Below are positions 33,990 to 42,329 of a stretch of DNA of 64,000 bases, one piece after another (positions within the stretch are counted from its first letter, which is position 1; every line of letters begins with the position of its first letter). The translations under genes and the position numbers were made by a program. Under the pieces are notes generated by a model. That model was not told where the DNA came from. It did not search any database and saw only the letters and a list, made by a program, of their open reading frames with translations. Source of the DNA: Coriobacteriia bacterium (GTDB lineage: Bacteria > Actinomycetota > Coriobacteriia > Anaerosomatales > Anaerosomataceae); NCBI GenBank assembly GCA_030652115.1, contig JAUSBK010000001.1:120254-184253 (forward strand), written 5' to 3'.

Positions 33990-36902
33990 CTATGCCTCCC
34001 GACCGAAGCGCGCCTTGATCACTCCGGGGAGTTCCACCGCGGGCAAGTGCTCGACATCGCGGACCGGCAGCGCCTCGAGAAAGCGATGCGCGTACGACTT
34101 CGGCCCGGTGAGACGAGCGTCAGCGAGCACGAGGCATCCCTCGTCTGTGGACGAGCGGATGAGTCGGCCGGCCGCCTGCTTGAGCTCGAGCACGGCCTCG
34201 GGCAGGTAGTAATGCGCCCACCAGTCGCGGTCCCGGTCACGCCGCTCCTCGAGCACCGGATCGTTCACCGGACCGAACGGGAGACGCGGCACCACGACGC
34301 ACCTGAGCGTGTCGCCCTTGGCGTCGAACCCCTCCCAGAACGACTTCGTGGCGAAGAGCGACATGCGTTCGTCAGCGATGAACTCGTCGGCCACCCGTCT
34401 GCGCGATACGCCTCGCGACTGCACGAGCAGAGGCAGTCCCTCGCGCTCGAGCGGCGCGGCGAGCCGGCCGTACAGTTCGTCCATGTCCCGGCGGTTGGTG
34501 AAGAGCGTGAGCACCGACCCGCCCATCGCGGTGTGAACGCCGAACAGTAGCTTCGCGAGCGCGTCGACGTATGCCGCGTAGCCGCGTGAACCGGGCTGAC
34601 ACGGCTCGGGCAGGTCGGTGGGCACGAAGACCGCCATCTGCCGCTCGAAGTCGTAGCTGCTCTCGAGCCGGAGCGTGCGATAGCCGCCCGGTCCCAATCG
34701 ATCGAGTCCGACGGCGCGCTCGAAGTGCGAGAAGTCGCTGCCCGCCGCGATCGTTGCCGACGTGAACACGACCGAGTACACCTTCGGGTACAGCTGATCC
34801 GCCAGCGCCTCGCCCACATCGAGCAAGAACGCGTCGAGCCGCTCCGCCGAGTGGTCGCGCCTGCGATCCACGGTGACCGAGTAGACGTACGAATCGTCGG
34901 TGCCGTCGAGGACGGCTACCAGCCCCGACAGCTGCTCCGCGATTCCCGAGAGCTGGCCGACGAGGTCGGCCCGCTGTTCGGCCAGCGTTTCAGATGATGC
35001 CTCGAGCGCCGTCACGAGCGCCCGCCCTCGTTCGAGGAGCGCCTCCAGCCGCTTCGCGAGCGAGCGGCCCACCCCCGCCGCCGTACCCCACGCGCCACTC
35101 TCCCTGAGCTCGCCGGTGACGCGCAGCTCGGTGCGATCGTACGCGCTGGCACTGTCCAGCCCCAGATCCTTCACGAAGTCGAAGAACGAGGCGGCAATCG
35201 TCGCCGTCTGCTCGGCCAGCTCCCGCATCTCATCGATGATGCCGAGCGTGGCGGCCAGGCCGTCCGCGCCCTCGAGCCCGACCTTCGCCCTGAGTGCGCT
35301 CAGGAATCCGCCCCGGCCCTTTGCGTGCAGGCCACCGAGCAGCCCGCGCACCTCCGCGCATCCTACGCCGAGGGAGAGCTGATCGCGTGCTTCGGCCTCC
35401 GCCGCATGCGCCTCGTCCACGATCCAGTGGCGGATCGGCGGCAGGATGCCACCGTCGGTCATCAGGTCCCGGAAGAGCAGCGCGTGGTTGGTCACCACGA
35501 TGTGGGCCGCGCCGGCCCGACGGCGCACGCCGTGCAGGTAGCAGTGGTTCGGGTAGTAGCGGCACCGCTTCTTGGTGCAGTCCGCGAACGACGCCAGTAC
35601 CTGCGGCTTGAGAGGCGGCGGCCAGTGAAGGTTGATCGCCTCCTTGTCGCCCCACGACGACTGCGCCACCCACGTGACGAGCATGCCCAGTGCGGCTGCG
35701 GTCTCGGCATCCCGGGGCGCATCGAGCAGCCGCTGGAGCTTACGCAGACACAGGTAGTGCTCGTAGCCCTTGAGAGCGGTGTACCTGAGTTCATCTCCGA
35801 GGACCTCGGCGAGCCGCGGCAGCTCGCGGTACATGAGCTGGTCCATGAGCGTGTTGGTCTTCGTCGCCACGCCGACCGGTACGCCGTTGCGCTGCGCGAA
35901 GCGCGCCGCCGGCAGCAGGTACGCGACCGACTTGCCCACACCGGTGCCGGCCTCCACAGCGGCGCATCGCGCCGAGCCGAACGCCTCGAGCACCGCTTCG
36001 GCCATCCGCGCCTGCTCCTCGCGTGGCTCGTAGCCGTCGTACATGCGACCCACCGCGCCGTCCGGTCCAAACTCGGCGAGGACCTCACAGGTCTCCGGCG
36101 CGCTGATCGAGGTCTCGCACGCGTCCGAGAGCGTTTCGAGGCGCTCGGCACGGAGCCTGTCCGTGCGGAGCTGCCGCAAGTCGAACGGTTTCGCGGGCGC
36201 TCCTGCTGCGAGGTGCGAGAGCAGCGGGCCGAGCTGCCACCCCGGCACTGCCGAAGCCAGACGCGCAAGCTCGTGCAGCATGCCCGGAGGCAGATCGCCG
36301 AAGGCGGTGAGCGCAACGCGCCAGACGGAGAAGAGCGCTTCAACATCGTGGGTGGCGCGGTGCTCGTGGCCGGTATCGCACCCGAATGCCCGCGCCATGT
36401 CGGCGAGCCGGTGTGACTTCAGCCGAGGGAGCGCGAGCCTGACCACCTCGAGAGAGTCGATCCACACCCCGCGCAACCCCGCCGAGACCGAATCGGCTGC
36501 CTCGAGGAACGCCCTGTCGAACGCGGCATTGTGCGCGACGAGCGTGCGCGCGCCCGCGAACGCCGCCAACTCCGCAAGGGCTTGCTCGACGGGCGGAGCA
36601 TCGGCCACCATCGCATCGTCGATGCCGGTGAGTTGCGTCGTCTCGTGCGGGATCGACCGGACCGGGCGCACGAGCGTGCTCCACCGGCCAAGCACCTCGG
36701 GGCCGCGAGCGATGAGCGCAGCGGCCTCGATGATCTCGTCGCGTACGGGATCGAAACCAGTGGTCTCGAGGTCGAGGATCACCACCTCGTCCTCGAAGCC
36801 GTAGACCGTTTCGAGGGCGCGCGCGGCAAGCGTGGCATACGCCCCCGCGATGTCGGAGTCGGTGCCTGGCTGAAGGAAGGACGAAATCGGCTCGGTGACC
36901 AT
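33990..36902 (-). CDS. DEDDh exonuclease-DinG family helicase fusion
   Basis: 970 residues. An N-terminal DnaQ-like 3'-5' exonuclease (about 38-210) shows ILDLETTGFDP, AHNAAFDRAFL and HRATHDVEA. The XPD/DinG helicase has Walker A EAGTGVGKSVAYLLPA, DEAH as IVDEAHAAEAEA, and a cysteine group (YLCLRKL with DCTKKRC and NHC) that should bind the family's [4Fe-4S] cluster. Such fusions occur in Firmicutes (DinG of Bacillus type) and Actinobacteria and act in DNA repair or R-loop removal. The ATG at 36902 fits the family start; ribosome site weak. It converges with the WYL pair three bases away. Confidence 0.93.
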   Translation of the reverse strand: MVTEPISSFLQPGTDSDIAGAYATLAARALETVYGFEDEVVILDLETTGFDPVRDEIIEAAALIARGPEVLGRWSTLVRPVRSIPHETTQLTGIDDAMVADAPPVEQALAELAAFAGARTLVAHNAAFDRAFLEAADSVSAGLRGVWIDSLEVVRLALPRLKSHRLADMARAFGCDTGHEHRATHDVEALFSVWRVALTAFGDLPPGMLHELARLASAVPGWQLGPLLSHLAAGAPAKPFDLRQLRTDRLRAERLETLSDACETSISAPETCEVLAEFGPDGAVGRMYDGYEPREEQARMAEAVLEAFGSARCAAVEAGTGVGKSVAYLLPAARFAQRNGVPVGVATKTNTLMDQLMYRELPRLAEVLGDELRYTALKGYEHYLCLRKLQRLLDAPRDAETAAALGMLVTWVAQSSWGDKEAINLHWPPPLKPQVLASFADCTKKRCRYYPNHCYLHGVRRRAGAAHIVVTNHALLFRDLMTDGGILPPIRHWIVDEAHAAEAEARDQLSLGVGCAEVRGLLGGLHAKGRGGFLSALRAKVGLEGADGLAATLGIIDEMRELAEQTATIAASFFDFVKDLGLDSASAYDRTELRVTGELRESGAWGTAAGVGRSLAKRLEALLERGRALVTALEASSETLAEQRADLVGQLSGIAEQLSGLVAVLDGTDDSYVYSVTVDRRRDHSAERLDAFLLDVGEALADQLYPKVYSVVFTSATIAAGSDFSHFERAVGLDRLGPGGYRTLRLESSYDFERQMAVFVPTDLPEPCQPGSRGYAAYVDALAKLLFGVHTAMGGSVLTLFTNRRDMDELYGRLAAPLEREGLPLLVQSRGVSRRRVADEFIADERMSLFATKSFWEGFDAKGDTLRCVVVPRLPFGPVNDPVLEERRDRDRDWWAHYYLPEAVLELKQAAGRLIRSSTDEGCLVLADARLTGPKSYAHRFLEALPVRDVEHLPAVELPGVIKARFGREA

Positions 36903-36968
36903 GCCCCGAAGAGTAGCACGGCCGTATGACCCGGATCTCAACGGGATCTCACCGTGTTCGGCCCCCTC

Positions 36969-37010
36969 AAAAAAGGAAGAGGCGACGCCCCGGGAAGGGA
37001 CGTCGCCTCT
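36969..37010 (-). terminator. Rho-independent terminator of the 37032-37589 gene
   Basis: AGAGGCGACG and CGTCGCCTCT pair around 13 bases; on the minus strand TTCCTTTTTT follows at once. This is the most classical terminator in the window, 21 bases past the stop. Confidence 0.85.
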
Positions 37011-37031
37011 GTCAGTACGGTCGATCGCGGG

Positions 37032-37589
37032 CTAGTTCATGCCCGGAAGGGTGCGCGACTTCACGAGCCAGTTGTCGCCGTCCTTCACAAAAGTCCAGAG
37101 GTAGCTGAAGTTGCCGCCCGGCATGGCCGCAGTGGCGGTCACCTCGGTCTCCTCACCGTTCTCGACCGTGGAGTCGATCGTGAACGATGTGATGCCGTAG
37201 CCCGTCAGCTGCGATGCGAACGCGGCCTCGTCACCGTACTCGGCCTGCTTGGACGTGGGAAGCATCTTGAACGCGGTTGTGTAGTCACCCGCGAGCACCG
37301 CGTCGAAGTACGCGGTCACGTGCTGCTCGGGCGTGACACCCTCCTCGACGACGGTGGCGGTCGCCGCGTCGAATGCGACGTCCTGGCTCATCGTGCCCGT
37401 GGTGGTCATCGAGCCCGAAGTGTCCCCCGTGGTCGTGTCGGTGGTCGTGCCGGTACCGGTGCCCCCGTCGGCGAACACGAAGTACGCGACCGCCGCCGCC
37501 AGCAGAACGATGATGACGACGAGCAGGATCACGATGTTGCGGTTCGGTGAAGCGGTGGTCTGCGTGCCGTTCTCCGTGCTTTCTTCCAT
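37032..37589 (-). CDS. membrane-anchored protein with NTF2/DUF4878-like domain
   Basis: 185 residues. After a short polar start one membrane helix (about 18-38) and a Gly/Thr/Ser linker lead to an extracellular domain from about 85. There, TPEQHVTAYFDAVLAGDYTTAF, then ATAAMPGGNF and WTFVKDGDNWLVKSRTL resemble the cone-shaped NTF2-like (DUF4878) fold of many actinobacterial secreted proteins. Function unknown. I start at MEESTENG, as the in-frame extension upstream lacks protein-like composition. It has its own terminator. Confidence 0.72.
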   Translation of the reverse strand: MEESTENGTQTTASPNRNIVILLVVIIVLLAAAVAYFVFADGGTGTGTTTDTTTGDTSGSMTTTGTMSQDVAFDAATATVVEEGVTPEQHVTAYFDAVLAGDYTTAFKMLPTSKQAEYGDEAAFASQLTGYGITSFTIDSTVENGEETEVTATAAMPGGNFSYLWTFVKDGDNWLVKSRTLPGMN

Positions 37590-37676
37590 GATCGTCCTTC
37601 CGCATGCTTGCCTGAACAGCGCCTGAGCGCTCGGACAGCATACGCCCTCACGCTCGGAGCGTACAACCGGTCGCGC

Positions 37677-37682
37677 TACAAT
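37677..37682 (+). promoter_or_regulatory. -10 element (TACAAT) placing sdaAB transcription start at or next to its ATG
   Basis: TACAAT ends six bases before the sdaAB ATG and no ribosome-binding sequence lies between. Transcription would begin at about the A of the ATG, giving a leaderless mRNA, common in Actinobacteria. The -35 is not clear. Confidence 0.45.
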
Positions 37683-37688
37683 AAGCGA

Positions 37689-38360
37689 ATGGCGCGCCAG
37701 CGAAGCATTTTCGATGTCGTCGGACCGATCATGGTCGGTCCGAGTTCGAGCCACACCGCGGGTGCGGTGCGGCTAGGCGCGCTTGCCCGGGCAATCGCGG
37801 GAGCTCCGGTGCGTTCGGCCGAGGTGACCCTGCACGGGTCGTTTGCGTCCACCGGTCGCGGCCACGGAACCGACCTCGCCATCATTGCGGGACTGCTTGG
37901 TCTCGCTCCGGACGACACGCGCATCCCCACAGCACGAGCACTGGCGTCGGCGGCCGGCATGCACGTGACCTTCGCCGCGGCCGACCTCGGCGACGTGCAT
38001 CCGAACACGGCGGAGATGCTCATCGAGACCGAGGCTGGAGAGCGTGTGCTCGTGCGCGGCTCGTCGGTCGGCGCGGGTGATGTCGAGATCACGCTCATCG
38101 ACGACTTCCCGGTTCTCCTCACCGGCGAGCTGCCGGCGCTCGGCGTCATCCATCACGATCAGCCGGGCGTGGTGGCGTCGGTCTCGGCCGGCCTTGCCGC
38201 CGAGGCGATCAACATCGCGTCGATGCAGGTCTTCCGGGAGCGGCGCGGCGCGCGTGCGCTCATGGTGATCGAGACCGACAGCATCGTCCGCGAAGACGTG
38301 GTCGCAAGCCTCGCAGGGGTCGACGGCGTGATCGGCGTGCGGGCGATCCCTTCGGTCTAG
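37689..38360 (+). CDS. sdaAB: L-serine dehydratase, beta subunit
   Basis: 223 residues. SIFDVVGPIMVGPSSSHTAGAVR is the hallmark start of the beta subunit (SSSHTAG loop); HGSFASTGRGHGTD follows, and a C-terminal ACT domain (from about 148) has HDQPGVVASVSAGLA. With SdaAA it forms an oxygen-sensitive [4Fe-4S] enzyme turning L-serine into pyruvate and ammonia. The alpha gene is not adjacent but 3 kb away at 41394. It converges with the GNAT gene with a four-base overlap. Confidence 0.95.
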   Translation: MARQRSIFDVVGPIMVGPSSSHTAGAVRLGALARAIAGAPVRSAEVTLHGSFASTGRGHGTDLAIIAGLLGLAPDDTRIPTARALASAAGMHVTFAAADLGDVHPNTAEMLIETEAGERVLVRGSSVGAGDVEITLIDDFPVLLTGELPALGVIHHDQPGVVASVSAGLAAEAINIASMQVFRERRGARALMVIETDSIVREDVVASLAGVDGVIGVRAIPSV

Positions 38361-38890
38361 GAGCGGCGACACCCCGGCAGGCCGCCGTTGGCACCGAAAG
38401 CGCCCAGTCGTCGTGGCGCGTTCTCGGCCAACTCGATGCGCATCTCCGACGTAGGCTTGAAGCCGAGCTGCTCGTAGATGGGACGCGCCTTGTCGGCCGC
38501 GTGAAGCGTCACGAGATCCCACTCCCGCTCGCGTGCGTACGCGACTGCCGCGGAGACCAGACGGGCTGCAATGCCCTGACCGCGCTCGGCCGGATCCACG
38601 TACAACCCGTAGATGGAGGCCACCCTGCCCGCGAGCGAGCGATACTGGGGCAACGTCGACGAGAGCGTCATCGAGACGCCTCCGATCACGAGGCCATCAC
38701 GCTCGGCTATCCACCCCGCGAGACGCCCATCGGCAAGTGCGGCGTCGGACCACTCGATCGAGACCCGGGCGAGTTCGGCCAGCCGGCCGGGGTCGTCGGC
38801 GCCGAGCTCGATGAGCATGCGCCCCCGAAGCTCGACCAGAATGCCCGCCTCCGTGGGCCCGGCAGGTCGTATGAGGATGTCGTCGGCCAT
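38357..38890 (-). CDS. GNAT-family N-acetyltransferase
   Basis: 177 residues. The acetyl-CoA site is in LYVDPAERGQGIAARLVSAAVAYA (the R/Q-x-x-G-x-A/G loop, here RGQGIA), and KARPIYEQLGFKPTSEMRI is the usual C-terminal strand pair. The substrate is unknown. I start at MADDILIRPA; the upstream codons are not protein-like. No good ribosome site is seen before the ATG. It follows the feoA-feoB-Cys-rich gene set on the same strand, ten bases after the Cys-rich gene. Confidence 0.88.
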   Translation of the reverse strand: MADDILIRPAGPTEAGILVELRGRMLIELGADDPGRLAELARVSIEWSDAALADGRLAGWIAERDGLVIGGVSMTLSSTLPQYRSLAGRVASIYGLYVDPAERGQGIAARLVSAAVAYAREREWDLVTLHAADKARPIYEQLGFKPTSEMRIELAENAPRRLGAFGANGGLPGCRRS

Positions 38891-38900
38891 GCGGAGGATG

Positions 38901-39071
38901 TTACCGCGTGGCACACCCTTCGCGCGACCGGCATGAAGAGCACGCGCCCGAGCACGAGGTGAGCTTGAACGCATTGCAGCGCGGACAGCGCACCCCTTCG
39001 GCCAGAAGCCCGCAGACCGGGCACGGGGTTGCCCGCCGTGCAGGTGCGTCCGACGGTGTCCGACGGCTCAC
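38901..39071 (-). CDS. Cys-rich small protein translationally coupled to feoB
   Basis: 56 residues starting at a GTG that overlaps the feoB stop (GTGA). After a basic start, CPVCG and CPRCN form a zinc-ribbon-like pair, followed by LTSCSGACSSCRSREGC with four more cysteines: eight in the last 40 residues. It is not the usual FeoC winged helix, nor clearly the FeoB-associated Cys-rich membrane family, as it has no membrane helix. It could hold an iron-sulfur cluster or zinc and sense iron for FeoB. The tight coupling argues that it is real. Confidence 0.65.
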   Translation of the reverse strand: MSRRTPSDAPARRATPCPVCGLLAEGVRCPRCNAFKLTSCSGACSSCRSREGCATR

Positions 39072-40921
39072 GCGACCACCTCCAGCGCCCGGGTCAGCAG
39101 TCCGCCGAGCAGGAACGCGAAGCCCACCGAACCCGAGAACAGCCCCAGCAGGTATCGCCAGCCACGCTCTTTGAGGATCACCATCATACTCGCGATGCAT
39201 GGTACGAAGAGCGTGATCGTCACCATCGCCACCAGAAGCTGCACCGCCGAGAGATCCATGGCGAAGAACCCTGCGGCCCCGAAGTCGCGCCGCACGAAGC
39301 CCATCACGAACGCCGTCGCGGCCTCAGGCGGAAGGTGGAGCCACGAGACTGTGAGCGGTGTCGCAGTCGCCTGGATCGCCGCGAGGGCACCGGTGAGGTC
39401 CAGCACGGAGATGAGCGTCGCTCCTGCCAGGAAGAAGAGCGCGACCTCGCGCATGAAGCCCCAGACCTTGATGGCCGTCTTCTTGACCACGTTGCCGATC
39501 CTCGGCAGACGAAGCGGCGGAAGATCGATCAGGAGATCGGTCGACGCACCCGGCGTGAGCCGGTTCAGCAGCGTCCCTACTCCTACGAAGATGACGAGCA
39601 GGACCGCCAGGTAGGCGGCCGCATACCAGCCGCCGACTCTCCCCATCAGAGTCGCGATCACCGCGATCTGCGCCGAGCACGGCACCGCGATAGCCATTAG
39701 CGCTGTGGCGATGAAGCGCTCGCGCTTCGAGCCGAGGATCCGCGTGGTGAGCGTGCCCATGGTCACGCACCCGAGCCCGAGAATGAGCGGGATCACCGCG
39801 CGCCCGTTCAGGCCGAGGCCTGTGAGCGCGCGATCGGCCAGCGCCGCGATGCGCGGCAGGTAGCCAGAGTCCTCGAGGAGCGCCATCAGCAGGTAGAAGC
39901 CGGCCACGAGCGGCAGGATGACGCCGATGAGGTAGGTGGGCGTCATCGTGAGCACGCCGAACTCGCCTGCAAGGAAGGTATGCAGCGCCGTCCCGGGGAC
40001 CGAGAACGACTCGACGAGCGAGCGCACGAACGGTTCCCAGTATCCGGCCATGAGCGTTCCCTCGGTGAAGCCCACCACCCCGCCCGCGATCCACTGTCCG
40101 AGGACCACGTAGACGGCGGCAAGCAGCCCCAGCAGGAGCGGGATGCCCGTCAGCGGTTCGAGCATGATGCGCGAGATCCGCGTCGCGAGCGACAGGCCTT
40201 GGTCTGACGCCGACAGCACGTGGCCAACGATGTCGTCCACGCGGGCTCTTCGGCGGGTGTAGATGACGTCACGAAGATCGCCGGGGTCTACGCCGAGACG
40301 ACCGGCAACGGTCTCGTCCCCCTCAAGAACGAGGAGCGCCGCGGCGCGGCTGCCGACGAGGGCGGCCACAGGCAGCAAGTCCGTCTCCAGCACGGGGTCG
40401 CTGTGTCCCGGTCGGGCCTCGGGCAGTCGGGCCAGCAGCGTATCGAAGCCGGCGCCGTCCACCGCGACCGTCTCGACCACGGGCACGCCGAGAAGGTCCT
40501 CGAGCAGGTCCCGATCGATGGCCACCCCCTGCGCCCTGGCCTCATCGGCCATGTTGAGCGCCACGATGATCGGCAGGCCCATGTCCACCAGCTGCAGGGT
40601 CAGGAAGAAGTCCCGCTCGGGATGTGCGGCATCGACCACGTTCACCACACAGTCGGCGTCGAGGATGACGTCGCGCGCGACAGCCTCTTCGTCGTTGAAA
40701 GACCCGACACCGTAGACACCGGGCGTATCGAGGACTTCGCGGTCGCCGTGACGCCCGCGCATGATCTCCACGGTCGTGCCCGGGAAGTTGCTGACGTCGA
40801 CGTAGGTGCCGGTGAGACGGTTGAAGAACACCGACTTGCCCACGTTCGGGTTGCCGGTAAGCACGAGCGTCGGTGACGTGCCCCGCACCTCCGTGGCGAC
40901 AGGCGTGCGGCAGGTGCTCAT
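39068..40921 (-). CDS. feoB: ferrous iron transport protein B
   Basis: 617 residues, shorter than the 770 of Escherichia coli. The N-terminal G domain shows GNPNVGKSVFFN (G1), FPGTTVE (G2), DTPGVYG (G3) and NMADE (G4). About eight membrane helices follow with two Gate motifs around GVILPLVAGFY and LGCVTMGT, and a CSAQ segment near the third. It imports Fe2+ under low oxygen. Its start is three bases after feoA; its stop overlaps the Cys-rich gene. Confidence 0.95.
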   Translation of the reverse strand: MSTCRTPVATEVRGTSPTLVLTGNPNVGKSVFFNRLTGTYVDVSNFPGTTVEIMRGRHGDREVLDTPGVYGVGSFNDEEAVARDVILDADCVVNVVDAAHPERDFFLTLQLVDMGLPIIVALNMADEARAQGVAIDRDLLEDLLGVPVVETVAVDGAGFDTLLARLPEARPGHSDPVLETDLLPVAALVGSRAAALLVLEGDETVAGRLGVDPGDLRDVIYTRRRARVDDIVGHVLSASDQGLSLATRISRIMLEPLTGIPLLLGLLAAVYVVLGQWIAGGVVGFTEGTLMAGYWEPFVRSLVESFSVPGTALHTFLAGEFGVLTMTPTYLIGVILPLVAGFYLLMALLEDSGYLPRIAALADRALTGLGLNGRAVIPLILGLGCVTMGTLTTRILGSKRERFIATALMAIAVPCSAQIAVIATLMGRVGGWYAAAYLAVLLVIFVGVGTLLNRLTPGASTDLLIDLPPLRLPRIGNVVKKTAIKVWGFMREVALFFLAGATLISVLDLTGALAAIQATATPLTVSWLHLPPEAATAFVMGFVRRDFGAAGFFAMDLSAVQLLVAMVTITLFVPCIASMMVILKERGWRYLLGLFSGSVGFAFLLGGLLTRALEVVA

Positions 40922-40924
40922 CGC

Positions 40925-41230
40925 CTACGCCACCTCCCCGCCGGTGCGGATGCGGCGAGCCAGACCGCGGCCGACTGCGACCTCCTGCCGGCCAGACCGC
41001 AGAACGACAGGCCCGGCGGGAATCGAGGTGATGCAGCTTACGGTCGCGCCCTCGCCCATGCCGAGCCGCAGTGCCTGAGCGCGCGCCTGCGGGCAGTCTA
41101 TGCGCTCGATCGTGGCACGCGCGCCGGGACGGAGCGCCGCCAGCGTGTGCGCGTCCTCGATCGTGCGGCCGAAGCCCGCGCGCCGACCGCCGCCTGCGCC
41201 GCTCTGACCGTGGTGATGGCGGGATGTCAT
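40925..41230 (-). CDS. feoA: ferrous iron transport protein A
   Basis: 101 residues. After a His/Gly/Arg-rich start (about 25 residues, with HHH), the SH3-like core shows LAALRPGARATIERIDC, RALRLGMGEGATVSC-type turns (here QALRLGMGEGATV) and GRGLARRI. FeoA helps FeoB open. GAGGAG precedes the ATG. First gene of feoA-feoB-Cys-rich; a palindrome lies 20 bases upstream. Confidence 0.9.
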   Translation of the reverse strand: MTSRHHHGQSGAGGGRRAGFGRTIEDAHTLAALRPGARATIERIDCPQARAQALRLGMGEGATVSCITSIPAGPVVLRSGRQEVAVGRGLARRIRTGGEVA

Positions 41231-41250
41231 GGGTGAGTCTCCTCGTGTAG

Positions 41251-41264
41251 TTAGTCGGTACTAA
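41251..41264. promoter_or_regulatory. palindrome TTAGT-CGGT-ACTAA upstream of feoA
   Basis: A 14-base inverted repeat 20 bases before feoA. DtxR/IdeR boxes also use TTAG half-sites, though longer. AATC-N6-GATT and another ACTAA lie just upstream, in an AT-richer stretch (41250-41288). A metal-responsive repressor site is likely, which one is not certain. Confidence 0.45.
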
Positions 41265-41356
41265 TCGCAAGTGATTGCTCATACTAAGTGCGGCGGGCGA
41301 TTCCGTCAACTTCCGTGTCCCGGATGCTCGTGACGCCGACGGCCCGCCCGTCGGGA

Positions 41357-41362
41357 TACAAT
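41357..41362 (+). promoter_or_regulatory. possible -10 element (TACAAT) for sdaAA
   Basis: TACAAT lies 31 bases before the sdaAA ATG, which here has GAGAGGG as ribosome site. No clear -35. Confidence 0.3.
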
Positions 41363-41393
41363 CCATAACGGACCCCGATCCGAGAGGGCACCG

Positions 41394-42275
41394 ATGGCGC
41401 ACACGACGTTCGCCGCGCTTGCCGAGGCGGCACGCACGCACGGTTCGTTGGGAGCGGCGGCGCTCGCGCTCGAGAGCGACGAGAGCGGACGGTCTGCCGC
41501 CGACTTGCGAGCGGCGATGGATGCCGAGCTCAGGGTGATGGAGGAGGCCGTGGCAACGGGCCTCTCACACCGCGAACGCTCGCGCTCAGGGCTCACCGGA
41601 GGGGATGCCGCACGCGTCGCCGACGGGCCGGCGCTCCTCGGACAGCCGTTTCGTGACGCGCTCGCCGATGCGCTCGCCGTGGGCGAGACCAACGCGCGCA
41701 TGGGACGCATCGTGGCCGCCCCTACCGCCGGAGCCTCCGGCGTGCTCCCCGCCGTCTTGCTCGCCCTCGGAAAGTCCCGTCACGCGTCGCGCGACGCGCT
41801 CGTGAACGCCTTGTTCGCCGCGGGAGCCGTGGGGGCGGTCATCGCCGCCCGGGCCAGTCTCTCAGGAGCGGCCGGTGGCTGTCAGGCCGAGATCGGGGCA
41901 GCGTCGGCCATGGCTGCCGCGGCAGGGGCCGAGCTGTACGGTGCCGACCCGGAGACCTGCGGGCACGCGGCAGCGATCGCGCTGCAGGCGCAGCTCGGAC
42001 TTGTATGCGACCCTGTCGGCGGGCTCGTCGAACTGCCGTGCGTGATGCGCAACGCCACCGGAACGGCCGTCGCCCTCTCGGCGATCGAGCTCGCCCTCGC
42101 GGGCGTGTGCTTCCCCATCCCGTTCGACGAAGTCGTTGTTGCGATGGGGCAGGTTGGGCGCAGTCTGCCACCAAGCCTGCGCGAGACCGCGCTGGGAGGA
42201 CTCGCTGCGACACCGACCGGCCGGAGTCTGGCCGAAGATGCATGCACGCCGCTGTCAGACGGAGCGGTAGACTGA
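41394..42275 (+). CDS. sdaAA: L-serine dehydratase, alpha subunit
   Basis: 293 residues. APTAGASGVLPAVLLAL is the substrate loop; cysteines in GGCQAEIG, ETCGHA and LVCDPVGGLVELPC include the ligands of the catalytic [4Fe-4S] cluster. Works with SdaAB (37689-38360). The two genes point the same way but are separated by the GNAT and feo genes on the other strand, so they must be transcribed separately. GAGAGGG precedes the ATG. Confidence 0.95.
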   Translation: MAHTTFAALAEAARTHGSLGAAALALESDESGRSAADLRAAMDAELRVMEEAVATGLSHRERSRSGLTGGDAARVADGPALLGQPFRDALADALAVGETNARMGRIVAAPTAGASGVLPAVLLALGKSRHASRDALVNALFAAGAVGAVIAARASLSGAAGGCQAEIGAASAMAAAAGAELYGADPETCGHAAAIALQAQLGLVCDPVGGLVELPCVMRNATGTAVALSAIELALAGVCFPIPFDEVVVAMGQVGRSLPPSLRETALGGLAATPTGRSLAEDACTPLSDGAVD

Positions 42276-42329
42276 GGGTGTCCGTGCGTGTTGGGGTCGC
42301 ACGGTTCACGCCGGCTGTTGAGGGGAACG

